Below are positions 35,748 through 44,998 of a DNA stretch of 64,000 nucleotides, piece by piece. The stretch is from Methylotenera sp. L2L1 (GTDB lineage: Bacteria > Pseudomonadota > Gammaproteobacteria > Burkholderiales > Methylophilaceae). The stretch covers positions 682,001 to 746,000 of the forward strand of contig NZ_JQMG01000001.1 in NCBI RefSeq assembly GCF_000744605.1. The letters run 5' to 3'. Both the position numbers and the translations under genes were made by a program. Below the pieces are notes generated by a model that was given only the letters and a program-made list of their open reading frames with translations, had not been told where the DNA came from and ran no database searches. Every line of letters starts with the position of its first letter. Within the stretch, counting starts at the first letter, position 1.

Positions 35748-37781
35748 ATGCATTACTCTCCAAATGTGCAAGTGCTTAAGGCATTTGCATTCAAACCTAT
35801 ACTCATTGCTTTGGCAACGACATTTGCATCACCCACTATCGCAGCAGACAACAATACGGCGATAGATTTACCTACAGTAGCCGTGACAGGCAACCCTTTA
35901 GGCGTGAGCTCAGACTCATTAGTGGTGCCAGTATCCGTACTCAGCGGGCGTGAGCTGTCACTTAAGCGCGAAGGCACCTTAGGTGACACACTGAACGGCA
36001 TTCCAGGCGTCAGTGCAACACAATTTGGCCCTAATGCATCTCGTCCAATCATTCGAGGATTAGATGGCGAGCGCGTGCGTATCATGCAAAATGGCATCGG
36101 TATTTTAGATGCATCGAGCTTAAGCTTTGATCATGCAGTAGGTGTAGACCCGCTCGTTATTGAACAAATAGACGTAGTCCGTGGGCCAGCAGCGCTACTA
36201 TATGGTGGCGGCGCCATGGGCGGTGTGGTGAATGCGATTGACCACCGCATCCCTAAAGAACAGTTAGACGGTGTTACTGGTCGCGCAGAAACAAGGTTTG
36301 GCGGCCCAGACAACACACGAAATGGTGCCGCAGTCATTGATCTAGGCAACGGTCAATTTGCGATTCATGCAGATGCGTACACCCGAGAAACCAGCGATTT
36401 AGATATTCCAGGCTATGCCGTATCACGTCGTAAAAGTGAGCAGCCTAGCGGCCCTGCCCGCGAAAATCGCGGGCAATTAGTCAACAGTAGCGCAAAGGGA
36501 GATGGTGGTGCATTGGGTGCAGCCCTAACCTTTGATAATGGTTATATCGGCGCCTCTTTTTCTACAATGAATAATAATTATGGCGTAGTAGCTGAAGAGA
36601 ACGTGCGTATCGATATGCAGAGCGACCGATGGGATGTGGCGAGCGAGTTTACAGACCTAAGCGGTCTCATTAACCGCGTTAAATTTCGCATCGCCCATAC
36701 TGACTATGAGCATCGCGAATTAGAAGATGGCGAAGTAGGCACCACGTTCACCAACAGAGGTATTGAAAGTAGTGTTGAATTAGGTCACAGCCCGATTGGA
36801 CAATTAAACGGTGTAGTCGGCTATCAATTTAACAACACAAATTTCGAAGCATTAGGCGAAGAAGCGTTTGTGCCTAGCGTCAACACACAAAACCAAGCAC
36901 TGTACGTGTATGAAGAGTTGGCTATCGATAAACATAAAGTCACTTTTGGTGGACGCTTAGGTCACGCGACGGTAGACGCTAAAACTCACGCCAATTTTGG
37001 CGCAGGTCAAGACAACAGCTTTAATCCTAATAGTTTCGCACTTGGCGGCCTATATAGTATTGATCCTCACTGGTCACTCACTGGTAACTTATCGCATAAC
37101 GAACGCGCCCCCAGCTATTTTGAGCTATATGCTAATGGCGCCCATGTTGCTACAGGGCAGTTTGAAGTGGGTAATGCTGACTTTAAGAAAGAGCGCTCCA
37201 AAGGCATTGATGCCCAACTGCGCTGGAAGGATGCAAAAAACTCATTCAGCATCGGCACTTATTACACAAGGTTTAGCAACTTCATCGGGCTATTTGGCAC
37301 AGGTAATGAGATTGATGTTGACGGTGAGTTCTTACCAGAAGCAAAGTTCATGGCAGTCCCTGCTGTATTTAAAGGCTTAGAAGCAGAAGCAAAATTCAAT
37401 ATTGCAGACCATTTAGACCTGAACTTGCTTGGTGATTATGTTCACGCTAAAGACAAACGCAACAATGAATATTTACCTAGAATAGCGCCAGTACGCCTAG
37501 GTGGAGGCTTACATTATCAACGGGCAAGTTTTGGTGCGAGATTAGATGTGCTGAAAGCGTTCGGGCAAGATCGAACCGCCGAGAATGAGCTAAAAACTGA
37601 TGGCTACACCAATGTCAGTGCGCTTGTCTCTTACAAACTCCCAACTAAATTGAATTTAGAGCTATTTGCAAAAGCAAATAACCTACTTAACCAAGAGATT
37701 CGCGACCATGCGTCTTTCCTAAAGGACATCTCAGTGCAAGGTCAACGATCAATATTATTTGGACTACGTGGAGACTTCTAG
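35748..37781 (+). CDS. TonB-dependent outer-membrane receptor, ZnuD-like
   Basis: A 677-residue TonB-dependent receptor. A signal peptide spans about 1-32. The plug domain follows: TLGDTLNGIPGVSATQFGPN, RPIIRGLDGERVRIMQNGIG and DVVRGPAALLYGGGAMGGVV. A 22-strand barrel ends in F (GLRGDF). The plug sequence is close to the ZnuD group that imports zinc and heme. The His-rich loop typical of meningococcal ZnuD is not apparent, so the substrate may differ. The small secreted protein upstream supports a metal role. No Zur-type operator was recognised. Confidence 0.85.
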   Translation: MHYSPNVQVLKAFAFKPILIALATTFASPTIAADNNTAIDLPTVAVTGNPLGVSSDSLVVPVSVLSGRELSLKREGTLGDTLNGIPGVSATQFGPNASRPIIRGLDGERVRIMQNGIGILDASSLSFDHAVGVDPLVIEQIDVVRGPAALLYGGGAMGGVVNAIDHRIPKEQLDGVTGRAETRFGGPDNTRNGAAVIDLGNGQFAIHADAYTRETSDLDIPGYAVSRRKSEQPSGPARENRGQLVNSSAKGDGGALGAALTFDNGYIGASFSTMNNNYGVVAEENVRIDMQSDRWDVASEFTDLSGLINRVKFRIAHTDYEHRELEDGEVGTTFTNRGIESSVELGHSPIGQLNGVVGYQFNNTNFEALGEEAFVPSVNTQNQALYVYEELAIDKHKVTFGGRLGHATVDAKTHANFGAGQDNSFNPNSFALGGLYSIDPHWSLTGNLSHNERAPSYFELYANGAHVATGQFEVGNADFKKERSKGIDAQLRWKDAKNSFSIGTYYTRFSNFIGLFGTGNEIDVDGEFLPEAKFMAVPAVFKGLEAEAKFNIADHLDLNLLGDYVHAKDKRNNEYLPRIAPVRLGGGLHYQRASFGARLDVLKAFGQDRTAENELKTDGYTNVSALVSYKLPTKLNLELFAKANNLLNQEIRDHASFLKDISVQGQRSILFGLRGDF

Positions 37782-37810
37782 CTTCTAATTAAACCTAGTG
37801 ATATTACAAA

Positions 37811-37850
37811 GCACACAAATAGCCTACAGAAATGCAGGCTATGTATGTGC
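37811..37850 (+). terminator. Long hairpin after the TonB receptor
   Basis: GCACACAAATAGCCT pairs with AGGCTATGTATGTGC except for two mismatches, with a 10-base loop. It is followed by a T-rich TTATTT and could serve both convergent genes. Confidence 0.65.
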
Positions 37851-37862
37851 TTATTTAATTTA

Positions 37863-38297
37863 TTAAGCGAACAGCACCAAACCCCAAACCACCGCCACAA
37901 TCAACAAAGCAATAAATACCGCAGCACTGCCAATGTCTTTAGCTTGCTTTGCAAGTGCATGATGTTCGGTAGAAGTGTGGTCCACTGCCGCCTCAATCGC
38001 AGAATTCAGCAACTCAACGATTAACACCAACAGCACACTCGCAATCAACAAAGCCTGCTCAACTGGACTGTTGCCTACATACACGGCAAGCGGCACTAAA
38101 ACAATCGCGAGAAAGACCTCTTGGCGAAAAGCATCCTCATGCACAAAAGCCGCTTTAAAGCCTTCAAGCGAATAACCAAAAGCATTAATCAAGCGACGAA
38201 TACCGGTTTTTCCTTTAAATGGACTGGTTGCCAAATGCTTGGAAGTTTGCGGGTCTTGCGACTGGTCTGTAGGCTTATTGGAAGGTGTTAACATCAT
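37863..38297 (-). CDS. dgkA: Diacylglycerol kinase
   Basis: A 144-residue integral membrane kinase that phosphorylates diacylglycerol to phosphatidic acid. Three membrane segments are visible after a 30-residue soluble extension. EGFKAAFVHEDAFRQEVFLA and the catalytic block VELLNSAIEAAVDHTSTEHH are conserved. The N-terminal extension (about 30 residues, polar) is longer than in E. coli DgkA. It is transcribed alone, divergent from yggX. Confidence 0.95.
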   Translation of the reverse strand: MMLTPSNKPTDQSQDPQTSKHLATSPFKGKTGIRRLINAFGYSLEGFKAAFVHEDAFRQEVFLAIVLVPLAVYVGNSPVEQALLIASVLLVLIVELLNSAIEAAVDHTSTEHHALAKQAKDIGSAAVFIALLIVAVVWGLVLFA

Positions 38298-38416
38298 AGA
38301 CTTTCTAAAAAATTGATCACGTCACGTTAAATTGTTAATAGTTTAATGAATAGATTTTAACATGCGCTATCATAACGGTTTAAGCAATCACGATTAGATT
38401 AAATAAAAGGACAATC

Positions 38417-38689
38417 ATGGCACGTACTGTTAATTGTATTAAATTGGGTAAAGAGGCGGATGGCTTGGATTTCCCTCCATATCCAGGCGAACTGGGAAAA
38501 CGTATCTACATGAGCGTATCAAAAGAAGCGTGGGCGGTATGGTTAAAGCAACAAACCATGCTTGTTAATGAAAATCGCCTGAGCTTGGCTGACCCTTCAG
38601 CGCGTAAATATTTAACGGAACAAACTGAAAAGTACTTCTTCGGTGACGGTGCAGACACAGCAAGTGGATACGTACCACCGAAAGACTAG
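38417..38689 (+). CDS. yggX: Oxidative damage protection protein YggX
   Basis: A 90-residue cytoplasmic protein of the YggX family linked to protection of iron-sulfur clusters. [20 protein letters not shown], with the single conserved Cys7, then [17 protein letters not shown] and LIN-type NENRL are typical. An AAAAGGA site precedes the ATG. A strong terminator follows. Confidence 0.95.
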   Translation: MARTVNCIKLGKEADGLDFPPYPGELGKRIYMSVSKEAWAVWLKQQTMLVNENRLSLADPSARKYLTEQTEKYFFGDGADTASGYVPPKD

Positions 38690-38735
38690 CTATACTAAGA
38701 TGGTTTCGCATAGCGCTAACATCGCTTAAATCCAT

Positions 38736-38766
38736 AAAAAACGCCAGTCTATGACTGGCGTTTTTT
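38736..38766 (+). terminator. Terminator after yggX
   Basis: AAACGCCAGTC and GACTGGCGTTT form a perfect stem with a small loop, followed by a run of Ts. Confidence 0.92.
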
Positions 38767-38860
38767 GTTTCACTGCATCTTGTTTCACTGTACTTTGTTC
38801 TACTGTACTTTCATTCTACGGTGTAAAAGGCTCTACATCCAAACCTTCTCGCTAAATTGA

Positions 38861-39865
38861 CTAGCCGCTTACAAACGTCCCTAAAGAACCAGCCTCATTA
38901 TTTTCTACCCATTTACGAATACGGTTAGCATCACCAATTCTGGTCAGCTTACCTACAGAATCTAACAACACAATAATCACTGGCTGACCTGAAATGTGCG
39001 CCTGCATCACTAAACAGCGACCCGCTTCATTAATAAACCCAGTCTTTGATAAACCAATATCCCATTTACCGCCACGCACTAAAGCATTCGTATTGACAAA
39101 ATTAAGCGGATTCTGACGTCCGTATAAGGTAATTTCTTGAGATGGCAAGGTACTTACCTGACGAATCTCAGGATAGTGATAAGCCGCATCTACCATTTTC
39201 ACCAAATCTTCTGCGGTTGATACATTATTGCTATCCAAACCTGTTGCATCGACAAATCTTGTTGCACTCATACCCAATAATCTTGCTTTTTGGTTCATTG
39301 CTTTTACAAATGCATTGGGGCCTCCAGGATAATTACGCCCTAACGCTGAAGCGGCTCTATTTTCTGAAGCCATCAACGCTAATTGCAACAACTCACCACG
39401 CGTCAACATTGTGCCGACACTTAATCTTGAAGTGGTATGTTTAAGATAATCTACATCTTCATCAGAAATATAAAGCAAATCATCCATAGGCAAATGCGCA
39501 TCCAGCATCACCATCGCTGTCATCAATTTGGTGACTGATGCAATTGGCGTAGGCAGATTCGTATTTTTAGCGAACAATACTTCACCCGTCAGCTGGTTAA
39601 TCACCAACGCTTTGGCTGAAGCTAATTTTAGTGGGGTTGTACCGTCATAATGATCAACGGCTGCAATCGCCTTGCGAGCAGGCAAGCGAGTTTTGACACG
39701 AAGAGAACTAGATTTATATTTGACAGCTTTATACTTACTTGTAGATTTAGACTGTTTTGAAACTTGTCTATGCTTTTTGTCAGTTGCGGCATCCGCAGCC
39801 ACAGGCACCAAGCAAAGCGCTAAGCTGATGTAGACTAGAATAAATTTTCGCAACGTACTTTTCAT
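38861..39865 (-). CDS. pbpG: D-alanyl-D-alanine endopeptidase, PBP7/8 type
   Basis: A 334-residue periplasmic serine peptidase of the S11 family. A signal peptide (about 1-26) is followed by a basic, K/S-rich linker (about 28-68). The catalytic motifs are SVTK (S110, K113), SEN (167-169) and SKTGF (about 273-277). It should cleave peptidoglycan cross-links. The C-terminal membrane anchor of PBP5 is absent, as in PBP7. The highly basic linker is unusual and may bind the wall. Confidence 0.92.
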   Translation of the reverse strand: MKSTLRKFILVYISLALCLVPVAADAATDKKHRQVSKQSKSTSKYKAVKYKSSSLRVKTRLPARKAIAAVDHYDGTTPLKLASAKALVINQLTGEVLFAKNTNLPTPIASVTKLMTAMVMLDAHLPMDDLLYISDEDVDYLKHTTSRLSVGTMLTRGELLQLALMASENRAASALGRNYPGGPNAFVKAMNQKARLLGMSATRFVDATGLDSNNVSTAEDLVKMVDAAYHYPEIRQVSTLPSQEITLYGRQNPLNFVNTNALVRGGKWDIGLSKTGFINEAGRCLVMQAHISGQPVIIVLLDSVGKLTRIGDANRIRKWVENNEAGSLGTFVSG

Positions 39866-40041
39866 AATGACTTATATCTCATGGAGTTACGACACAATAC
39901 TATATAAAAACTTTAGCTTTGTCACCATTATTTTTAATGATATTTCAGTTAACTAGCATCGTGATTAAAAATAAATCAATTTTGACCCAATTTACGTTAA
40001 AATTTAAGCCAATATCAATTAAAAATCACAGAGCAACTAGC

Positions 40042-40422
40042 ATGCAAACGCCACAATCTTTGTTATTCAGCCCTCAACATTTATGGGCAAAATCTACAGC
40101 AGATGGCCTATGGGAAGCCGGCATCACAGATTATGCGCAAAACTTACTTGGTGACATTGTCTTTGTTGAAGCGCCGGCCGTGGGCACACATTTAACCGCA
40201 GACCACCCATGCGGGCTAGTCGAGTCGGTCAAAACCGGCTCAGACCTGCATGCACTGATTAACGGGGAAGTGGTTGAGGTAAATCAGGCAGCCATTGATT
40301 CGCCCGAACAAATCAACGACCACCCTTATAAAACTTGGATATTTAAGTTCAAAGCAGACAACGACACAGATGCTGAAAAGCTACTATCTGCTGAGGCTTA
40401 TGAAGCGCTGATTAAGTCTTAG
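40042..40422 (+). CDS. gcvH: Glycine cleavage system H protein
   Basis: A 126-residue lipoyl carrier. I place the start at ATG 40042 (MQTPQSLLFSPQHLW) because the longer frame from 39919 adds 41 residues unlike the family. The lipoylation site K64 lies in GLVESVKTGSDL, and ITDYAQNLLGDIVFVE is conserved. The other cleavage-system genes are not in the window. It may carry lipoyl groups on its own. Confidence 0.92.
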   Translation: MQTPQSLLFSPQHLWAKSTADGLWEAGITDYAQNLLGDIVFVEAPAVGTHLTADHPCGLVESVKTGSDLHALINGEVVEVNQAAIDSPEQINDHPYKTWIFKFKADNDTDAEKLLSAEAYEALIKS

Positions 40423-40532
40423 CTTCCAACCTAATCGGCAGAGTGTCAATTAGCACAAACATCTAATACTTGTACTTGAAGTGCACATCCTAGCTACAAG
40501 GCTAAAACGTTACAACTTAAGCCTTGCATCAA

Positions 40533-41603
40533 TCAAGTCGCCGAAAACACCAAGCGCACAGACTCAACAAGCTTGCCAATTTCAGCCCTAATATTTGCAG
40601 TTAACTCACGCTCTAGTCTTGGCATCTCGGCTGACAGCACTTCCAGCACTTTATTGGTCAAAGCCTGCTCGGTACTAGGCAGCTCTGCATTTAAGCCTTG
40701 TATAAAATCACTTTTCGCGCGCTCTGTCAGTGCCACAAAATCTGTTTTCAAAGTTGCAGTTAACTGATTAGACAATTCTTCATAAAGCGCAGGGAACGTA
40801 TCCCCCAGCTTTTGCTGTAACGCCTGCTGAGATTGCAATTGAATCGCATCCAAATAAATACTTAACTCAGACTGCGTATGCTGCGTCAGCTCTTTATAAA
40901 TGCCAGCCAAGTCTTGTGCCAAACCAGCCTTATGCTGGGCCAGTATATCTTCATGTAGCCACGAGATTTTATCCTGCAACTCATGCGTAGCATTTTCTAC
41001 CGTCGTTTTCTCTAAGCTTTGTAATGATGCCTGCAACTCGTCGGTTAAAGTTTGCTCTAGTTTAGGCAATGTTGCAGTTAAGTTTTGCTGCACATCAATC
41101 ACAACTTGCGATTGCATTTGCGTTAAGCTTTGCGCTAAATCCGCCTTGATGATATCCACATTAGCGTGCACCATCTTAGGTATTTCCGTTGCGAAATCAG
41201 CGCGCGTTCTATCCACAAAAACAGACGTTTGCTCCATGATTGCTTGCTTCGCATTCATCAGCTCTACATCGATTTGGCTCTTTAACGTCTGCTCTGCCTC
41301 TTGTTGCGACTGTAATATTTGCTGAATAAATTGATTGTTCTGCTGCGTTAACTCACTCAGTGCGTCGGCCTGATTTACTTCTACGCTAGCTGACTGATTT
41401 GGCAAGTGCTCCAATAGCGCTTGTCGCACATCATCTTTGATCTTTTGCGCGATTGACGCTTCAAGCTCACTCACAATTTGTGGCCTGATTTCGGCTGCAA
41501 TCGCTGCAATTAAATCAGGTGTGACATTAAATGTACTTGCCAAAGCTTGCGCTGGCAAAGCATGCACCTCGGTTAACAGTGGAATATCATCATCTTGTTG
41601 CAT
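40533..41603 (-). CDS. Hypothetical helical-repeat protein
   Basis: Not recognised. A 356-residue protein from the ATG at 41603, chosen for the GAGAGG-like site upstream; an in-frame GTG at 41627 is possible. Almost the whole sequence is alpha-helical and rich in Q, E, L and A with a recurring unit such as LPKLEQTLTDELQASL, FPALYEELSNQLTATL and MPRLERELTANIRAEI. These form several degenerate repeats of about 40-50 residues. No signal peptide or membrane segment is seen. It lies 17-41 bases after holC and is likely co-transcribed with it. Confidence 0.6.
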   Translation of the reverse strand: MQQDDDIPLLTEVHALPAQALASTFNVTPDLIAAIAAEIRPQIVSELEASIAQKIKDDVRQALLEHLPNQSASVEVNQADALSELTQQNNQFIQQILQSQQEAEQTLKSQIDVELMNAKQAIMEQTSVFVDRTRADFATEIPKMVHANVDIIKADLAQSLTQMQSQVVIDVQQNLTATLPKLEQTLTDELQASLQSLEKTTVENATHELQDKISWLHEDILAQHKAGLAQDLAGIYKELTQHTQSELSIYLDAIQLQSQQALQQKLGDTFPALYEELSNQLTATLKTDFVALTERAKSDFIQGLNAELPSTEQALTNKVLEVLSAEMPRLERELTANIRAEIGKLVESVRLVFSAT

Positions 41604-41643
41604 GTAATTTAATGTCCTCTCAACCACATCTATGCGCTAGCAA

Positions 41644-42066
41644 TTAAACAGCAGATTCATCAGTCGACTTAATCTGATAGCCACGATCTCGATAAAACTT
41701 ATACCGCGCTCGGGCAGAAGCCTTATCTTCATCATCTACGCCAACCAGCTCAACCAAATACTTAAACCGACTAAAAAATGGTGGATGCTCTACTTTTAAG
41801 TTAATCAAGATATCATCTTGCAACAGCTGCTCCCCATCTTTATCCAAAACAACGGAAACATCATGCTGCTCAGAAGCCCCCGGACGCGCACTCGGCAGAA
41901 AACTAGTCGCCGAATGCTGCCAAAGCATATCCTCAATGCGTGTGGACATAGCATCATCTTGAGTAAAAACAGTGAGTTTACGACCCTTAACGACAGCTCT
42001 GCTGCAAAGGTCTGCAACTTTGGCCAATTTATCTGGGACGTTAAAAAAGAACTCGACTTTAGTCAT
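41644..42066 (-). CDS. holC: DNA polymerase III chi subunit
   Basis: A 140-residue clamp-loader accessory protein that binds SSB. VEFFFNVPDKLAKVADLCSRAV and FTQDDAMSTRIEDMLWQHSATSFLPS are typical of HolC. It lies 49 bases after pepA, the usual neighbour in betaproteobacteria. Confidence 0.93.
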   Translation of the reverse strand: MTKVEFFFNVPDKLAKVADLCSRAVVKGRKLTVFTQDDAMSTRIEDMLWQHSATSFLPSARPGASEQHDVSVVLDKDGEQLLQDDILINLKVEHPPFFSRFKYLVELVGVDDEDKASARARYKFYRDRGYQIKSTDESAV

Positions 42067-42115
42067 GTTTAAGGTTCATGTTTTAAGATTTCGCATTCAA
42101 TGACAATTAGCGCTG

Positions 42116-43618
42116 CTAGCGTGTACGAGCAACTAGAAATTCCGTCAGCATAGGCACAGGGCGACCCGTACCGCCTTTTTCCTTGCCTGACTTCCAAGCG
42201 GTACCGGCAATATCCAAATGTGCCCAATCATACTTCTTAGTGAAGCGAGACAAGAAACAGGCCGCAGTGATACTGCCTGCTGCACGACCGCCAATGTTGG
42301 CGATATCTGCAAAATTGCTATCTAACAACGGTTGATACTCATCCCACATTGGCATATGCCACGCACGGTCCAGCGATTGCTCACCTGCCTGCAATAGCTC
42401 TTTAGCCAAACTGTCGTTATTACTGAACAAACCAGTCGCATGGTGACCCAATGCAATCACACATGCACCGGTCAGGGTTGCAATATCAACGACCGCGCTT
42501 GGCTCAAAGCGCTCTGCGTAAGTCAGTGCATCACATAAAATCAAACGTCCCTCTGCATCAGTGTTTAACACCTCAATGGTTAGGCCTGACATACTAGTGA
42601 GTACATCACCTGGTCTTGTTGCACGGCCATCCGGCATATTCTCACAGGTTGGAATCACCCCGATGACATTCAGTGGCAAATCCATTTCTCCGATTGTTTT
42701 GAACAACCCGAGTACCGTTGCTGCACCACACATATCGTATTTCATCTCATCCATTTCAGCACCTGGCTTCAATGAGATACCGCCTGTATCAAAAGTAATG
42801 CCCTTGCCAACTAGCACCACAGGCTTTTGATCTTTATTACCTTTTAAATGCTGCAATACAATTAATTTAGGTGGCTCTTCACTGCCTTGCGCAACCCCTA
42901 GGAATGAGCCCATGCCTAATTTTTGCATGGCGTCACGCTCCAGCACTTCAACACTTAATCCGTAAGTCTTAGCTAATGCCTGCGCTTGCTCTGCAAGATA
43001 AGTAGGCGTACAGACATTAGGCGGCAAATTACCCAAATCTTTGGTTAGACTGACACCAACGCCAATCGCCTTGCCGTCTATCAAACCTAATTTTGCCTCA
43101 GCTAGATCAGCGGCATCTGCAATTTGGATACTTAATGCCTTAATGCCTTTTTTAGGCTCGTTTTCTTCTGACGCCTCTTTTTTACGTTTAATCGCCTCAA
43201 AACGATAAGTCGCGTCTAGCGCTGTTTCCACAAGATGTGCCACTTTTTTACGTGTCGTCATCTCACCAACCGATAACGCAGCCAACATTGTTAGCACATC
43301 ATCTGTGCTGATTGCACTTAAGGCCTTCACAGAGGCTCGCACCGCTTTACAGTATTGCTTTTGACCAAACTCAGACTTTTTACCCAAACCCACTAATAAA
43401 ACACGGTCCGCTTGCACACCCGGCACTTGATGCAGCATCAAGGTTGATTCTAGCTTACCCTCTAAATCACCATGCTTAAGCACCTTACTCACATAACCAT
43501 CTGACAGTGTATCAATTGCTTGTGCAGCATCCGACAACTCGCGGCCTTCATACACGCCAACAACAACACAATTATGATGCTGTTTTTCCGCTACGCTCGT
43601 TTTTATGCTAAATTCCAT
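42116..43618 (-). CDS. pepA: Cytosolic leucyl aminopeptidase
   Basis: M17-family enzyme of 500 residues. The signature NTDAEGRLIL and the metal-binding VGKGITFDTGGISLKPGAEM (both Lys and Asp ligands) are present, plus MKYDMCGAATVLG. PepA also binds DNA in Xer recombination in E. coli. The gene is divergent from lptF with a 233-base gap and leads a probable pepA-holC operon. Confidence 0.97.
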   Translation of the reverse strand: MEFSIKTSVAEKQHHNCVVVGVYEGRELSDAAQAIDTLSDGYVSKVLKHGDLEGKLESTLMLHQVPGVQADRVLLVGLGKKSEFGQKQYCKAVRASVKALSAISTDDVLTMLAALSVGEMTTRKKVAHLVETALDATYRFEAIKRKKEASEENEPKKGIKALSIQIADAADLAEAKLGLIDGKAIGVGVSLTKDLGNLPPNVCTPTYLAEQAQALAKTYGLSVEVLERDAMQKLGMGSFLGVAQGSEEPPKLIVLQHLKGNKDQKPVVLVGKGITFDTGGISLKPGAEMDEMKYDMCGAATVLGLFKTIGEMDLPLNVIGVIPTCENMPDGRATRPGDVLTSMSGLTIEVLNTDAEGRLILCDALTYAERFEPSAVVDIATLTGACVIALGHHATGLFSNNDSLAKELLQAGEQSLDRAWHMPMWDEYQPLLDSNFADIANIGGRAAGSITAACFLSRFTKKYDWAHLDIAGTAWKSGKEKGGTGRPVPMLTEFLVARTR

Positions 43619-43851
43619 AGTATTACATCCTTGATATTGTTGTTATTACATTGAATTTTTTGCCGAAATGCAGATTTAAAGTGCAGATTCGTCGCTGCAA
43701 TAAAGTTAACTACTCTACAATAGAGCTTTAGAAATCAGCATAAATTCAATCAAATGTTAAGTAAATCACTCATCATGTTAAGTTTGATTAAATTATCGCG
43801 TGTTTTACACGTAATTCATAGTCGTAAATAAATTGGTTTTCAGTCCATCAT

Positions 43852-44976
43852 ATGCTTTTTAGGCACTCATTAATAAAAGAATTAATTTCAACGGCAGCAG
43901 GTGCTTTCCTCATTTTAATTGGAATCGTTGTCGCTCAGCGCGCTGGTAACTTAGTTCGACTTGCCGCTAAAGGTATCTTGCCTAACGACGCCATCACCAC
44001 CATGCTAGGGTTTAACATGGTGAAATTTTTACCAATGGTACTCTCGCTCGCATTATTTTTGGCGGTATTAATGACACTATCCCGCTGGTATCGTGATTCT
44101 GAAATGGTGATCTGGTTTAGTGGTGGACTTAGCCTCAACCACTGGATTCGTCCAGTATTCACGTTCATTCTTCCCGTCATTCTGCTTATTCTGACGCTTA
44201 GCCTTTTTGTCATGCCATGGGCTACCAGCAAGGGCGAACTCTATCGAACTCAACTAGAGTCGCGTGATGACCTAGCCACCATTAGCCCAGGTGTATTTAA
44301 AGAATCTGCCAATGGAGAGCGCGTATTTTTTATGGAAAGTTTTGACGAACTGGGCAATGTCGTCAAAAACATTTTCGTGCAAACCTTACAACATCAAAAG
44401 CTAGGCGTGATTGTTGCGGCGGAGGGTAGTCGCTACACCGAGAAAAACGGCGATAACTTTGTACTGATGGAAAATGGTAAGCGCTATGAAGGCTCCAGAG
44501 GCAGTGCAGAATTCTCGACCACCGCTTTTGAGAAGTATGCGATTCGCATTGAAGCGAATGAAGCCAAAGAAAGACCGCCTAGCACCCAATCCAAGCCCAC
44601 TAGCGAATTAGTTAGCTCAATCAACAGCACCAATAATGCGGAACTGCAATGGCGTATCGCCATCCCAATCTCCGCATTGATTTTATGCCTACTCGCGATC
44701 CCACTAAGCGCCTTAGACCCGCGTGCAGGACGCTCTGCCAACTTTGTACTCGCATTGATCATTTACATCATTTATAACAACCTACTCAGCATTTTTCAGG
44801 CTTGGGTTGCTCAAGGAAAGCTTAGTACGTTTATCGGTTTATGGCCCGTGCATCTATTCTTTTTAATGCTCACCATTTACATGTTCTACCGCCGCGGACG
44901 TCAACTACCCATACTGCCGAATATATTTTCAATGCGCTGGCTAAAAAAACGTCCTCAATCGGCATTCCCAAGCTAA
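43852..44976 (+). CDS. lptF: LPS export permease LptF
   Basis: A 374-residue inner-membrane permease of the LptB2FG lipopolysaccharide exporter. Three N-terminal membrane segments, a periplasmic jellyroll domain (about 135-250) and three C-terminal segments fit the YjgP/YjgQ family. LSRWYRDSEMVIWFSGG is the coupling-helix region that contacts LptB. lptG follows after 22 bases. Confidence 0.95.
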   Translation: MLFRHSLIKELISTAAGAFLILIGIVVAQRAGNLVRLAAKGILPNDAITTMLGFNMVKFLPMVLSLALFLAVLMTLSRWYRDSEMVIWFSGGLSLNHWIRPVFTFILPVILLILTLSLFVMPWATSKGELYRTQLESRDDLATISPGVFKESANGERVFFMESFDELGNVVKNIFVQTLQHQKLGVIVAAEGSRYTEKNGDNFVLMENGKRYEGSRGSAEFSTTAFEKYAIRIEANEAKERPPSTQSKPTSELVSSINSTNNAELQWRIAIPISALILCLLAIPLSALDPRAGRSANFVLALIIYIIYNNLLSIFQAWVAQGKLSTFIGLWPVHLFFLMLTIYMFYRRGRQLPILPNIFSMRWLKKRPQSAFPS

Positions 44977-44998
44977 CAAGTTAGCCAGTTACCACTTT

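Noticed and set aside
39919-40041. 41-codon N-terminal extension of gcvH
   Set aside because: It does not resemble the family; the standard N-terminus begins at the ATG at 40042.
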